From: Haemophilus_A paraphrohaemolyticus_A
Lineage (GTDB): Bacteria; Pseudomonadota; Gammaproteobacteria; Enterobacterales; Pasteurellaceae
Assembly: GCF_003253115.1 (NCBI RefSeq)
Contig: NZ_QEQF01000003.1
Span: forward strand, 1-64,000
Reading direction: 5' to 3'
DNA: 64,000 bases
Each line of letters opens with the position of its first letter. Positions within the stretch are counted from its first letter, which is position 1. The translations under genes and the position numbers were made by a program. Shown in pieces: positions 30,960 through 39,703 of this stretch. Under the pieces are notes generated by a model. The model saw nothing but the letters and a program-made list of their open reading frames with translations, was not told the origin of the DNA and ran no database searches.

Positions 30960-32528
30960 ATGCTCAAAAACCTCACTCGAACCACCGCTTGGCTACTTTA
31001 TAGCACCATTGTGCTACTTTATGCTTTTAGCTTATGGGCATTGATGGATAACCGCCAAGAAGAAACGCTCTTTTCAATTACAGAAATTTTGCCTATCCTT
31101 AAATATAGCCTTCTGCAAGCGGTGCTTTCTGCCATTATTTCTACTATTCTCGGCATTTTGCTTGCTAAAGCCTTTTTTTATCTTGAATTCAAAGGCAAAG
31201 CCTTACTCTATAAAAGCATCTTATTCGTTTGGTCATTACCTTCGCTGGTGATTATTTTTGCCGTCATTGGTATCTGGGGGAATTCTGGTTGGCTTGCTCA
31301 AAGCATGAAATGGCTAGGGATAGATTGGCACTTCAATATCTACGGCTTACAAGGCATTCTAATTGCACATGCCTTACTCAACATCCCGCTCGTAACAAAG
31401 TATTGCACGGAAGCCCTCGCTCTCATTCCTTCCAGCCAATATCATCTTTCTGCACAGCTTAATTTAACGGATTGGAGCTACTTCCGAATCGTCGAACTAC
31501 CGATGCTCAAACGTATTTTACCTTATGTATTTATGACCATTTTTATGATCTGCTTTACCAGTTTCCCAATCGTCTTGATGCTAGGAGGCGGTCCTAAATA
31601 CAGCACGCTAGAAGTAGCGATTTACCAAGCGGTCAGTTTTGAATTTGATTTTGCAAAAGCCGTGATGCTGATTATGGTGCAACTTGCCATCGGCATTGTG
31701 CTACAAGCCTTGCTCTTTTTCTTCTCTCAACAAGCATTGAAACAAAATAACCAAACGACTAACGTAGAACTTTGGAAACCACGTTTAACAGGTAGCCGCA
31801 AACTTGGATTACACAGCATTCTGATTTTGCAGAGTTTGTTGATTTTACTACCGCTTATCAGCGTCGTTTGGGCGGGTATTTCTGTTTCAGAGTTTTGGCA
31901 ACGCCTTGCAAAAGCAGAACTTTGGGAAGCGACACTCTTTTCATTACTGATTAGCCTCATTGCGTCCATCACCGCCATTGGAACGACTTACCTTATCGCC
32001 CTTGAAGCCCGCCAATTACTTTATCGCAACCAGCGTTTTCTACATGCGATGTTAAGTAGTATTTCCACTTATCCACTGATATTGCCCGTGTTTTTACTCG
32101 CAGTTGGATTATTTTTATTGCTGATGAACATCACACTCTCTACTGCTCAACTGCTCATTTTGGTTGGAGTAATGAACGGTATTATCCTGATTCCATTTGT
32201 TTACCCAACCATTTTCTCTGCCATGTGGGAAATTTTTAACGCTCAAGATAAACTTGCTCAAAGCCTCGGGCTATCAGGCTTTCAACGTTGGTGGATTGTG
32301 GAAAAGTATTACCTTATTCGACCGCTTGCAAATGCTTTTATTCTTGCAATGTCTTCAAGCCTTGGTAGCTTTGCGGTAATTGCTTTTTTCGGCAGCCCAG
32401 ATTTCAGCACACTTCCATATTTACTCTACCAGCAACTCGGCAGCTACCGCACCGAAGATGCCTCCGTCACCGCCTTGATGCTGATGTTATTTGCACTATT
32501 GCCGTTTTTGTTTTCAAAAAAAGAATAA
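30960..32528 (+). CDS. thiP: Thiamine ABC transporter permease
   Basis: 522 residues, inner membrane. It contains two fused permease halves with about 12 helices and two EAA-type loops (SQYHLSAQLNLTDWSYFRIVELPMLKRILPY near 160-190 and AQDKLAQSLGLSGFQRWWIVEKYYLIRPL near 430-460). This double-length arrangement and the sequence fit ThiP. It moves thiamine or its phosphates with ThiQ. The binding protein gene thiB, usually just upstream, is absent here. The ATG has a poor ribosome-binding site. Confidence 0.88.
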   Translation: MLKNLTRTTAWLLYSTIVLLYAFSLWALMDNRQEETLFSITEILPILKYSLLQAVLSAIISTILGILLAKAFFYLEFKGKALLYKSILFVWSLPSLVIIFAVIGIWGNSGWLAQSMKWLGIDWHFNIYGLQGILIAHALLNIPLVTKYCTEALALIPSSQYHLSAQLNLTDWSYFRIVELPMLKRILPYVFMTIFMICFTSFPIVLMLGGGPKYSTLEVAIYQAVSFEFDFAKAVMLIMVQLAIGIVLQALLFFFSQQALKQNNQTTNVELWKPRLTGSRKLGLHSILILQSLLILLPLISVVWAGISVSEFWQRLAKAELWEATLFSLLISLIASITAIGTTYLIALEARQLLYRNQRFLHAMLSSISTYPLILPVFLLAVGLFLLLMNITLSTAQLLILVGVMNGIILIPFVYPTIFSAMWEIFNAQDKLAQSLGLSGFQRWWIVEKYYLIRPLANAFILAMSSSLGSFAVIAFFGSPDFSTLPYLLYQQLGSYRTEDASVTALMLMLFALLPFLFSKKE

Positions 32529-32532
32529 AAAT

Positions 32533-33165
32533 ATGATAAACCTTAATATCACTTTTAATTACGAACAAATGCCGATGCAGTTCACGCTGTCCGTTCAAAA
32601 AGGCGAGCGTGTGGCAATTATTGGCGAAAGCGGGGCAGGCAAAAGCACACTGCTTAACCTCATCGCAGGCTTTGATTTGCCGACAAGCGGTGAGATTTGG
32701 CTGAATAATTGCAATCACACTCAAACGGAGGTGGCAAGCCGTCCTGTTTCGATGTTATTCCAAGATAACAACCTTTTTCCGCATTTAACGGTAGAGCAAA
32801 ATATCGGCTTGGCATTAGTCCCGAGCTTAAAACTGAACGTAGGACAAAAAGCACAAGTGGCGGAAATTGCAGATAAAATGGGGATTGCTGAATTTTTAGC
32901 ACGTCGAGCCGATCAGCTTTCAGGCGGGCAAAAACAGCGGGTTGCACTGGCTCGTACACTGCTACGCGATAAACCAATTTTGTTACTGGACGAACCTTTC
33001 TCCGCCCTCGATCCCAAACGCCGAGAAGAGCTTCAGCAACTGGTTGCCAAACTTTGCCAAGAGAGGAATTTAACGCTGTTGATGGTCACCCATCAAATCG
33101 AAGAGAGCAGGGCGTTGTTTGATCGCATCCTCTGTGTAGAAAATGGACGCATTGTAAGCGGTTAA
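32533..33165 (+). CDS. thiQ: Thiamine ABC transporter ATP-binding protein
   Basis: 210 residues, cytosolic ATPase of the thiamine importer. Walker A GESGAGKST, signature LSGGQKQR and Walker B PILLLDEPFSALDP are complete, and the H-loop is VTHQIEE. The ATG at 32533 is 4 bp after the thiP stop, and the two genes form an operon. Earlier start codons would overlap thiP without a better ribosome-binding site. Confidence 0.9.
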   Translation: MINLNITFNYEQMPMQFTLSVQKGERVAIIGESGAGKSTLLNLIAGFDLPTSGEIWLNNCNHTQTEVASRPVSMLFQDNNLFPHLTVEQNIGLALVPSLKLNVGQKAQVAEIADKMGIAEFLARRADQLSGGQKQRVALARTLLRDKPILLLDEPFSALDPKRREELQQLVAKLCQERNLTLLMVTHQIEESRALFDRILCVENGRIVSG

Positions 33166-33189
33166 ATTTTCCAGATTTCTTGCAAAATT

Positions 33190-33205
33190 TGTGAACTAAG
33201 TCACA
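33190..33205 (+). promoter_or_regulatory. CRP site of scrA
   Basis: TGTGAACTAAGTCACA is a perfect TGTGA-N6-TCACA. It is centred about 60 bp before the start predicted from TAGAAT (33246-33251), the class I position. Confidence 0.7.
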
Positions 33206-33230
33206 TTTACAACACTTTTTTCTTTTTTAG

Positions 33231-33244
33231 CTAAACCGTTTTAG
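33231..33244 (+). promoter_or_regulatory. LacI-family operator of scrA (ScrR)
   Basis: CTAAACCGTTTTAG is a LacI-type palindrome with central CG. CTAAATCGTTACAG before scrK (59902-59915) is a close match, which ties both loci to ScrR. Confidence 0.65.
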
Positions 33245-33285
33245 TTAGAATAGCCACGTTTTATTTTTCATCAAAAGAGGTCGTT

Positions 33286-34710
33286 ATGAACTTCCCTAAA
33301 ATTGCGGAACAAACCATCGCAAAATTGGGTGGTAAAGAGAACATTACCACTCTCGCACACTGTGCAACTCGCTTGCGTTTAACGATTGCCGATGAGTCTA
33401 AAGTTGATAAAGAAGCTATCGAAAATATCGAGGGCGTGAAAGGTCAATTTTCTACCAGCGGTCAATACCAAATTATTTTTGGCTCTGGCACAGTAAACAA
33501 AGTCCACGCAGAAATGCAAAAACAGATGGGCATTGGCGATATGTCTACTTCCGAAGTAGCTGCAGCAGGGGCTGCAAACCAACCATTATTACAACGTTTA
33601 GTAAAAGGTTTAGCGGATATTTTCGTGCCAATCATTCCTGCTATCGTGGCAGGCGGTTTGCTGATGGGTATTCATTCAATGCTAACCTCGGTCGGCTTCT
33701 TCTGGGAAGGGCATTCAGTTGTCACCAAATACCCTGAAGTGTCGGACTTAGTGGATTTCATTAACACCATCGCAAACGCACCTTTCGTCTTCTTACCTGT
33801 ATTACTTGGTTTCTCGGCGACCCGTAAATTTGGCGGTAATCCATTCTTAGGGGCAGCACTTGGTATGCTTTTAGTTCACCCTGCATTAGCAGATGGTTGG
33901 AACTATGCGAAAACCTTAATGGAAGGCAACATCAAATACTGGAACGTACTGGGTTTAGAAATCGAAAAAGTGGGCTATCAAGGCACAGTAATCCCAACAA
34001 TCATTTCAGCTTGGGTGCTTGCAACCCTTGAAAAAGGCTTCCGCAAATTTGTGCCTTCATATTTAGATAACCTCGTCACCCCGATGTTCTCATTGTTCAT
34101 CGCGGGTTTCTTGGCGTTCACCGTAATCGGTCCATTCGGCCGTGAAGCAGGTAGCTTAATCTCTACAGGATTAACTTGGTTATACAATACCTTAGGCTTT
34201 GTGGGCGGTGCTATTTTCGGTACCTTCTATGCACCAATTGTTATCACAGGTATGCACCAAACCTTCATAGCGGTAGAAACTCAATTATTAGCGGAAATGG
34301 CACAAACAGGTGGTACATTCATCTTCCCAATCGCAGCCATGTCTAACATTGCACAAGGTGCGGCATGTTTAGGGGTGGCATTCACCATGAAAGATGCGAA
34401 AGTACGCGGCTTAGCAATTCCATCAGGCGTGTCAGCCTTATTAGGTATCACAGAGCCGGCAATGTTCGGTGTGAACTTACGTTACCGCCACGCATTCATC
34501 TCTGCGATGATTGGCTCTGGCTTAGCAAGTGCCTTTATCGCAGCGTTTAACGTGAAAGCGATTGCATTAGGTGCAGCGGGTTTCTTAGGTGTGGCGTCAA
34601 TCAAACCAGATAGCCTTGCAATGTACTCAATCGGTATGGTAATTTCATTCGTGGTTGCATTTGGTTTATCTGTGATTTTAGGTAAACGTGCACAAGCGAA
34701 AAAAGCTTAA
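33286..34710 (+). CDS. scrA: PTS sucrose transporter IIBC
   Basis: 474 residues, inner membrane. Imports sucrose as sucrose-6-phosphate. The IIB domain at the N-terminus has the phosphorylated Cys26 (AHCATRLRL). A linker leads to the IIC domain with about 10 helices and GITEPAMFGVNLRYR (near 389). There is no IIA domain, so Crr (28065-28565) is the likely phosphate donor. Assigned to sucrose by likeness to ScrA and by the shared operator with scrKBR; trehalose IIBC is the nearest alternative. Confidence 0.85.
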   Translation: MNFPKIAEQTIAKLGGKENITTLAHCATRLRLTIADESKVDKEAIENIEGVKGQFSTSGQYQIIFGSGTVNKVHAEMQKQMGIGDMSTSEVAAAGAANQPLLQRLVKGLADIFVPIIPAIVAGGLLMGIHSMLTSVGFFWEGHSVVTKYPEVSDLVDFINTIANAPFVFLPVLLGFSATRKFGGNPFLGAALGMLLVHPALADGWNYAKTLMEGNIKYWNVLGLEIEKVGYQGTVIPTIISAWVLATLEKGFRKFVPSYLDNLVTPMFSLFIAGFLAFTVIGPFGREAGSLISTGLTWLYNTLGFVGGAIFGTFYAPIVITGMHQTFIAVETQLLAEMAQTGGTFIFPIAAMSNIAQGAACLGVAFTMKDAKVRGLAIPSGVSALLGITEPAMFGVNLRYRHAFISAMIGSGLASAFIAAFNVKAIALGAAGFLGVASIKPDSLAMYSIGMVISFVVAFGLSVILGKRAQAKKA

Positions 34711-34729
34711 TCTTTAAGCAATAATTTCA

Positions 34730-34758
34730 CGCCCTAAGCGAATGTTTAGGGCGTTTTT
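34730..34758 (+). terminator. scrA terminator
   Basis: CGCCCTAA-N8-TTAGGGCG followed by TTTTT. Confidence 0.9.
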
Positions 34759-34774
34759 GTTTTATAATAACGGA

Positions 34775-36031
34775 ATGAAAATACAGAAATTAACCCTTGA
34801 ACAATGTGCTGAATGTGAAACTTTGGTGAAAATTCCACATCGGCTCTATAACCATATTGCAAACTGCCCGAATTGCCATCACACGCTCGAAAAGGGCAAT
34901 GCGTGGAATTTACGCCGCTGTGCCGTTATTGCACTTGCGGTGCTGATTTTGCTCCCTTTTGCACTTACCTTTCCTCTAATGAGCATCGACTTGCTCGGTA
35001 TGCCTGTGCACGCAACCATTTGGGGCGGTGTTTGGAAAATGGCAGTAGAAGGCTACGCTTACACCGCATTTATGATTTTGCTCTGTTCGGTTGTCGCCCC
35101 GATCGCCTTTGTATTGCTGATTTTAACCATCACAGCCCAGCATTTAATCGGACAGCGCCCTCGTTATACGCTGATTTTTCTCGGCAAAATCCAAGAGTGG
35201 GTAATGTTTGATGTCTATTTTGTAGCACTTGCCGTAGCCGCATTTAAAATCAAGGACTACGCCAGCATTGAGTTTAGCATCCATCTTTCTGCTTTTGTGC
35301 TTGCAACGCTACTCATTACCTTGTTATTTAGTAAAATCGATCTCAAACAAGCGTGGGCGTATTTTTATCCAGAATATCGACCGCTTGCATCGGACTATCC
35401 ACATCCGCCTTCGCTATGCCCAGTGTGTGATTTTACATTTGATGAGAACATTATAGATTTAAAAGGTCGCCATCGCTGCCCTCGTTGTGAAAGTAATTTA
35501 GATGTGCCGGATAAAATCAAATTACAACGTGTTTGGGCGGCACTGATTGCAGGCGCGATTATGATGATTCCTGCCAACCTGCTGCCGATTTCAGCCACAG
35601 GGCTTGCTGGCTCGGTGTCTGCCGATACGTTAATGTCAGGCGTAATTACCTTTATGAAAATGGGTAGTTATGCAGTTGCGGCAATTGTCTTTATTGCAAG
35701 TATCGCTGTGCCATTTAGCAAAGTGGCGATTTTGTTTTACTTACTGTTAGCCATTCATTATAAATGGAAACATTCCATTCATCTTCAAATAAAATTGCTC
35801 CATTACGTTCACTTTGTCGGGCGTTGGTCAATGCTCGATCTGTTTGTATTGGCGTTGATGATGTCGCTATTGGAACGGGGAAATATTTTGAGTTTCTCAG
35901 TTGGTGATGCCGCATTCTTCTTCGGCTCAGCCGTCTTTCTGACTATGATTGCATCTAGTAATTTAGATGCCCGAATGTTATGGCGGGTTCATTACCAATA
36001 TGAGAAAGAAAAAGAAGAAACCAAGGCTTAA
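34775..36031 (+). CDS. pqiA: PqiA/LetA-type membrane protein
   Basis: 418 residues from the ATG at 34775. Two homologous halves, each with a zinc-type cluster (CAECETLVKIP...CPNCHHTL at 11-39; CPVCDFTF...CPRCESNL at 217-247) followed by four membrane helices with FPLMSIDLLG and LPISATG. PqiA/LetA proteins work with MCE-domain partners (PqiB/LetB) to move lipids between membranes. No pqiB lies beside it here, so the partner must be elsewhere or missing. Confidence 0.88.
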   Translation: MKIQKLTLEQCAECETLVKIPHRLYNHIANCPNCHHTLEKGNAWNLRRCAVIALAVLILLPFALTFPLMSIDLLGMPVHATIWGGVWKMAVEGYAYTAFMILLCSVVAPIAFVLLILTITAQHLIGQRPRYTLIFLGKIQEWVMFDVYFVALAVAAFKIKDYASIEFSIHLSAFVLATLLITLLFSKIDLKQAWAYFYPEYRPLASDYPHPPSLCPVCDFTFDENIIDLKGRHRCPRCESNLDVPDKIKLQRVWAALIAGAIMMIPANLLPISATGLAGSVSADTLMSGVITFMKMGSYAVAAIVFIASIAVPFSKVAILFYLLLAIHYKWKHSIHLQIKLLHYVHFVGRWSMLDLFVLALMMSLLERGNILSFSVGDAAFFFGSAVFLTMIASSNLDARMLWRVHYQYEKEKEETKA

Positions 36032-36060
36032 CAAGCGGTCAGGTTTTTCTTATAAAATAC

Positions 36061-36106
36061 AAAAGGCTAAACCAAAATTGAGCTAACCTAAAAAGTTTAG
36101 CCTTTT
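36061..36106. terminator. Bidirectional terminator, pqiA / eda
   Basis: AAAAGGCTAAAC (36061-36072) pairs with GTTTAGCCTTTT (36095-36106) between convergent genes. Confidence 0.8.
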
Positions 36107-36110
36107 ATGA

Positions 36111-36758
36111 TTATCTTGCTTTTCTTGTTGCCAAATCTACCGCTTGTTTTGTTAAAGCGGTTATTTTTGCCCAATCTTTTGCAACAATCGCATCATTCGG
36201 TAGCATCCAAGATCCCCCAACGGTAGCAACACAATCTACGGCTAAATAATGAGAAACATTCTTCTCAGAAATGCCACCCGTTGGACAAAATCTCAGTTGT
36301 GGTAGTGGTGCTGAAATCGCTTTCAATGCAGCTGCTCCGCCATTAACTTCCGCAGGAAAGAATTTCAGATGATCATAGCCTAACTCTAGTGCTTTCATCA
36401 TATCCGATGGCGTTGCCGTTCCAGGAATGAGGGCAATTTTGCCTTTTGCTGCATACGCCAACAATTTTTCTGTTGCCCCTGGCGAGATAGCAAATTTAGC
36501 TCCCGCTTCAACTACCGCATCATACTGTTCGGTATTGATAACTGTGCCCGCTCCCACAATCGCTTCGGGAAAAGCCTTGCTGATTCGCTTAATCGCTTCT
36601 AATGCCGCATCGGTACGAAGCGTAATTTCAAACACACGAATTCCGCCCTCAAGTAATGCTTGAGCGATTGGCACCGCATCTTCAATCTGCTTAATCACCA
36701 TCACAGGCACAACAGGTGATACACTAAAAATCTCTTTTGGAGATAAAATCCACGGCAT
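36111..36758 (-). CDS. eda: KDPG/KHG aldolase
   Basis: 215 residues, cytosolic. It cleaves 2-keto-3-deoxy-6-phosphogluconate to pyruvate and glyceraldehyde-3-phosphate, and 4-hydroxy-2-oxoglutarate. The Schiff-base Lys132 lies in DHLKFFPAE, with Glu45 and Arg48 in FEITLRTD and the phosphate site PTGGIS. GGAGGG precedes the ATG. It is a single gene here; edd is not beside it. Confidence 0.95.
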   Translation of the reverse strand: MPWILSPKEIFSVSPVVPVMVIKQIEDAVPIAQALLEGGIRVFEITLRTDAALEAIKRISKAFPEAIVGAGTVINTEQYDAVVEAGAKFAISPGATEKLLAYAAKGKIALIPGTATPSDMMKALELGYDHLKFFPAEVNGGAAALKAISAPLPQLRFCPTGGISEKNVSHYLAVDCVATVGGSWMLPNDAIVAKDWAKITALTKQAVDLATRKAR

Positions 36759-36895
36759 ATTGTTTCCCTCCTAACCAAATAGAATGCCACCTTTTTACAT
36801 AACAATGATTTTAACGCTTATTTTTCGAACAATGAATCATAATATTACAATTTAAATTGAATATGTTACTTAGACTAGTTACAAGCAACTATTTT

Positions 36896-36911
36896 TGTGA
36901 TCTTGCTCGAA
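36896..36911 (+). promoter_or_regulatory. CRP-S site of comM
   Basis: TGTGA-TCTTGC-TCGAA within TTTTTGTGATCTTGCTCGAAAATC. It differs from the ligase site (1274-1289) by few bases and ends 71 bp before the comM start. Confidence 0.6.
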
Positions 36912-36981
36912 AATCTCAATATTTCTACTTGGTGATTTCGCTCTCCCTTTTTATGCTGTTGCGATTAGAAATGGAGAGATT

Positions 36982-38517
36982 ATGTCTTTAGCAATAGTTT
37001 ATAGCCGTGCTTCCATTGGCGTGGAAGCCCCTTTAGTCACGATTGAAGTGCACATTAGCAACGGCAACCCGAAAATGACCATCGTCGGCTTACCTGAAAC
37101 CACTGTGAAAGAAGCAGCAGATCGCGTGCGAAGTGCCTTAATTAACGCCAATTTTTTCTATCCACCTCAACGCATTACCATCAACCTTGCACCTGCTGAT
37201 TTACCGAAAGAGGGCGGGCGTTTCGATTTGCCGATTGCCATTGGTATTCTTGCTGCATCAGGGCAGATTGATTCAGACTTACTTAAACGCTTTGAATTTT
37301 TAGGTGAGTTAGCTCTGACAGGCTCTTTGCGAGGCGTGCAAGGGGCAATTCCCGCAGTGATTTCCGCAGAGAAAGCAAAACGCCAGATGATTTTAGCCAA
37401 GCAGAATGCAAATGAAGCTTCGCTTGTTTCGAATGCTAAAACGCATTTTGCCCATTCGCTGTTGCAAGTGGTCAATTTCCTTAACCGCCGAGATATACTC
37501 CCTATCGCACAAGAAATTCCGCAAAATACAGAAGAAAATACACCGCTTGTTAAGAGAGATTTGACCGATATTATCGGACAACAACATGCCAAACGCGCTT
37601 TAACCATTGCCGCCGCAGGGCAGCACAATCTGCTTTTTCTTGGACCACCAGGCACGGGCAAAACGATGCTTGCCAGCCGTTTGGCAGATCTTCTGCCAGA
37701 AATGTCGGATGAAGAAGCGATTGAAACGGCGTCCATTACAAGCCTTGTCCAAAATGAACTGAATTTTACTAATTGGAAAGATCGCCCATTTCGTGCTCCG
37801 CACCACAGTGCTTCAATGGTGGCATTAGTTGGTGGGGGATCGATCCCAAAACCTGGAGAGATTTCACTCGCACATAATGGTGTTTTATTCTTGGATGAGC
37901 TTCCGGAGTTTGAGCGTAAAGTGTTAGATGCGTTACGCCAGCCGCTGGAGTCAGGCGAAATCATTATTTCTCGAGCCAATGCAAAGGTGCAATTTCCCGC
38001 TCGTTTTCAGCTGATTGCTGCGATGAATCCAAGCCCAACAGGACATTATCAAGGTACGCACAACCGTACTTCACCACAGCAGGTCATCCGTTATTTGAAT
38101 CGTTTATCAGGACCATTTTTAGACCGTTTTGATCTCTCTATTGAAGTGCCACTTTTACCACAGGGCGCACTACAAAGTGGTAATGAAAATCGCGGCGAAA
38201 CCACTGCTCAAGTGCGGGAACGTGTGTTAAAGGCAAGGGAAATCCAGTTCAAACGTGCAGGCAAAATCAATTCTCAGCTCAATACACGTGAGATCGAGCG
38301 AGATTGTGCATTATCGCCGCAAGATGCGTTATTTTTAGAAAGCGCTCTAACGAAATTAGGCTTATCGGTGCGGGCTTACCACCGCATTTTAAAAGTTTCC
38401 CGAACCATTGCCGATTTAGCAGGCGAAGAGCAGATTAAACAAGTGCATTTAGCAGAGGCCTTGGGGTATCGGGCAATGGATAGATTGTTACAACGATTGC
38501 ATGGAGAGGTCGTTTAA
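36982..38517 (+). CDS. comM: ComM, branch-migration AAA+ ATPase
   Basis: 511 residues, cytosolic. A YifB/ComM family helicase that extends heteroduplex during natural transformation. The N-terminal Lon-like/ChlI domain (IVGLPETTVKEAADRVRSALINANF; LPKEGGRFDLPIAIGIL) leads to the Mg-chelatase AAA+ core with Walker A GPPGTGKT (near 218) and Walker B GVLFLDELPEF, and a C-terminal lid domain (LGLSVRAYHRILKVSRTIADL). Full length. The CRP-S site upstream fits its place in the Pasteurellaceae competence regulon. Confidence 0.95.
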   Translation: MSLAIVYSRASIGVEAPLVTIEVHISNGNPKMTIVGLPETTVKEAADRVRSALINANFFYPPQRITINLAPADLPKEGGRFDLPIAIGILAASGQIDSDLLKRFEFLGELALTGSLRGVQGAIPAVISAEKAKRQMILAKQNANEASLVSNAKTHFAHSLLQVVNFLNRRDILPIAQEIPQNTEENTPLVKRDLTDIIGQQHAKRALTIAAAGQHNLLFLGPPGTGKTMLASRLADLLPEMSDEEAIETASITSLVQNELNFTNWKDRPFRAPHHSASMVALVGGGSIPKPGEISLAHNGVLFLDELPEFERKVLDALRQPLESGEIIISRANAKVQFPARFQLIAAMNPSPTGHYQGTHNRTSPQQVIRYLNRLSGPFLDRFDLSIEVPLLPQGALQSGNENRGETTAQVRERVLKAREIQFKRAGKINSQLNTREIERDCALSPQDALFLESALTKLGLSVRAYHRILKVSRTIADLAGEEQIKQVHLAEALGYRAMDRLLQRLHGEVV

Positions 38518-38637
38518 TACTTAAGACTATACTAGGTAACGACTAAAAAATATGCACCTTAATCAGTCGGCTATTTAGCCAAACCTTTGGGGTGCTATTA
38601 ACATTTTTTATTCTTTAATCGCTAATATACTTTTATA

Positions 38638-39144
38638 TTATTTTGCTACAACAATTCTTTTTCCATTTGTAAAGGTTACATTTTTTGCACCATTAACCGA
38701 AATAATATTTGCATTTTTGCTGGTAAAGAATTGTTGTGCTTGTTGTGGCAATTCAACTAAAGGAACATTAACCGTTACTTTTATTGACTGTCCAGTAGGT
38801 AAAGATGGTTCAAAATTAATTGGAATATCACGTAAATACACAGCTTGATTATTTACCTGATAAGAGGAAATCCAATGAACAGATTTAATATCATTTTTTC
38901 CTTTATTTTCAATAGAATAAGTTAATGTCACCACGGGTTGATTATTTTGGCTCTGTAAGCCTCGTTCTGTAAAACGAATACCTACACTTTTATTAAATCT
39001 TTCAAGTCGCACATCTTTTTTCTGTGATTCTGCTTGTTTTGCAACGGGCTGTTTTGACGGTGTCGTTTTCTCAACAGCCTGCACTGTGTTCGTTGCAATA
39101 AATGCAGAAAAACCTAAAAGAGAGATTAATTTAAATAATTTCAT
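38638..39144 (-). CDS. Secreted protein of unknown function
   Basis: 168 residues from the ATG at 39144 (AGGAG upstream). Signal peptide MKLFKLISLLGFSAFIATNTVQA, then a Lys/Gln-rich linker (~25-50) and a beta-sandwich-like domain (VVTLTYSIENKGKNDIKSVHWISSYQVN...SIKVTVNVPLVELP). The 'IENKGKNDIKSV' pattern is typical of FxLYD-like or Ig-like periplasmic domains. No catalytic motif is seen. Confidence 0.65.
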   Translation of the reverse strand: MKLFKLISLLGFSAFIATNTVQAVEKTTPSKQPVAKQAESQKKDVRLERFNKSVGIRFTERGLQSQNNQPVVTLTYSIENKGKNDIKSVHWISSYQVNNQAVYLRDIPINFEPSLPTGQSIKVTVNVPLVELPQQAQQFFTSKNANIISVNGAKNVTFTNGKRIVVAK

Positions 39145-39211
39145 AATACACACTCCTAAAACAGAAATTAAAGTTATTTTATACCTAATTTCTTTTCTTG
39201 TTTATAATTTT

Positions 39212-39529
39212 TTATTGCTCAACTGGACACAACTCAAACGTTAAATCTTGGTCAATGACCTTGAAAAGCAAATCAATATTAGGATGCTTACCTTGATATA
39301 ATTTTGCATCTTCCACATGTTCTGCAAACCATTCTAAACCTTGCTGTGCAGCGGTAGCGGTTAATTTTCCATTAAATTTTGCAAAAAGTGCGTGGTAAAG
39401 TTTTAATGAGCCCAACTTACCTTCAATAGCAGGGATAGTATGAATAACTTCACCCATGCTATTTTTTACTTCTAAACCTGCTAGATGTTCAATGGTAGGA
39501 AAAGTCGCTAAATAATCTTTAAACTGCAT
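39212..39529 (-). CDS. DUF2322 family protein
   Basis: 105 residues from the ATG at 39529. MQFKDYLATFPTIEHLAGLEVKNSMGEVIHTIPAIEGKLGSLKLYHALFAKF is what I recall of DUF2322, a small soluble family with no known role. Single gene, 110 bp from the neighbouring secreted protein on the same strand. Confidence 0.65.
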   Translation of the reverse strand: MQFKDYLATFPTIEHLAGLEVKNSMGEVIHTIPAIEGKLGSLKLYHALFAKFNGKLTATAAQQGLEWFAEHVEDAKLYQGKHPNIDLLFKVIDQDLTFELCPVEQ

Positions 39530-39703
39530 AATAGATAACCTCAAAAAACAATAATATTGGCTGATTATATCAGTCTATAAACCAAAACAAAAACGCTAAA
39601 ACGATTTAGTAAAATATCTTTTCGCAACCGTTTGCAAAGCCGAATGTTCCCGATTATTATTAAATTATAAAGCTATTAAAAAAAAGTAAATAAGAAGGAA
39701 ATT

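Noticed and set aside
37167..37979. 270-codon minus-strand frame inside comM
   Set aside because: Complete antisense overlap with comM, with Ser/Arg-rich composition typical of a shadow frame.
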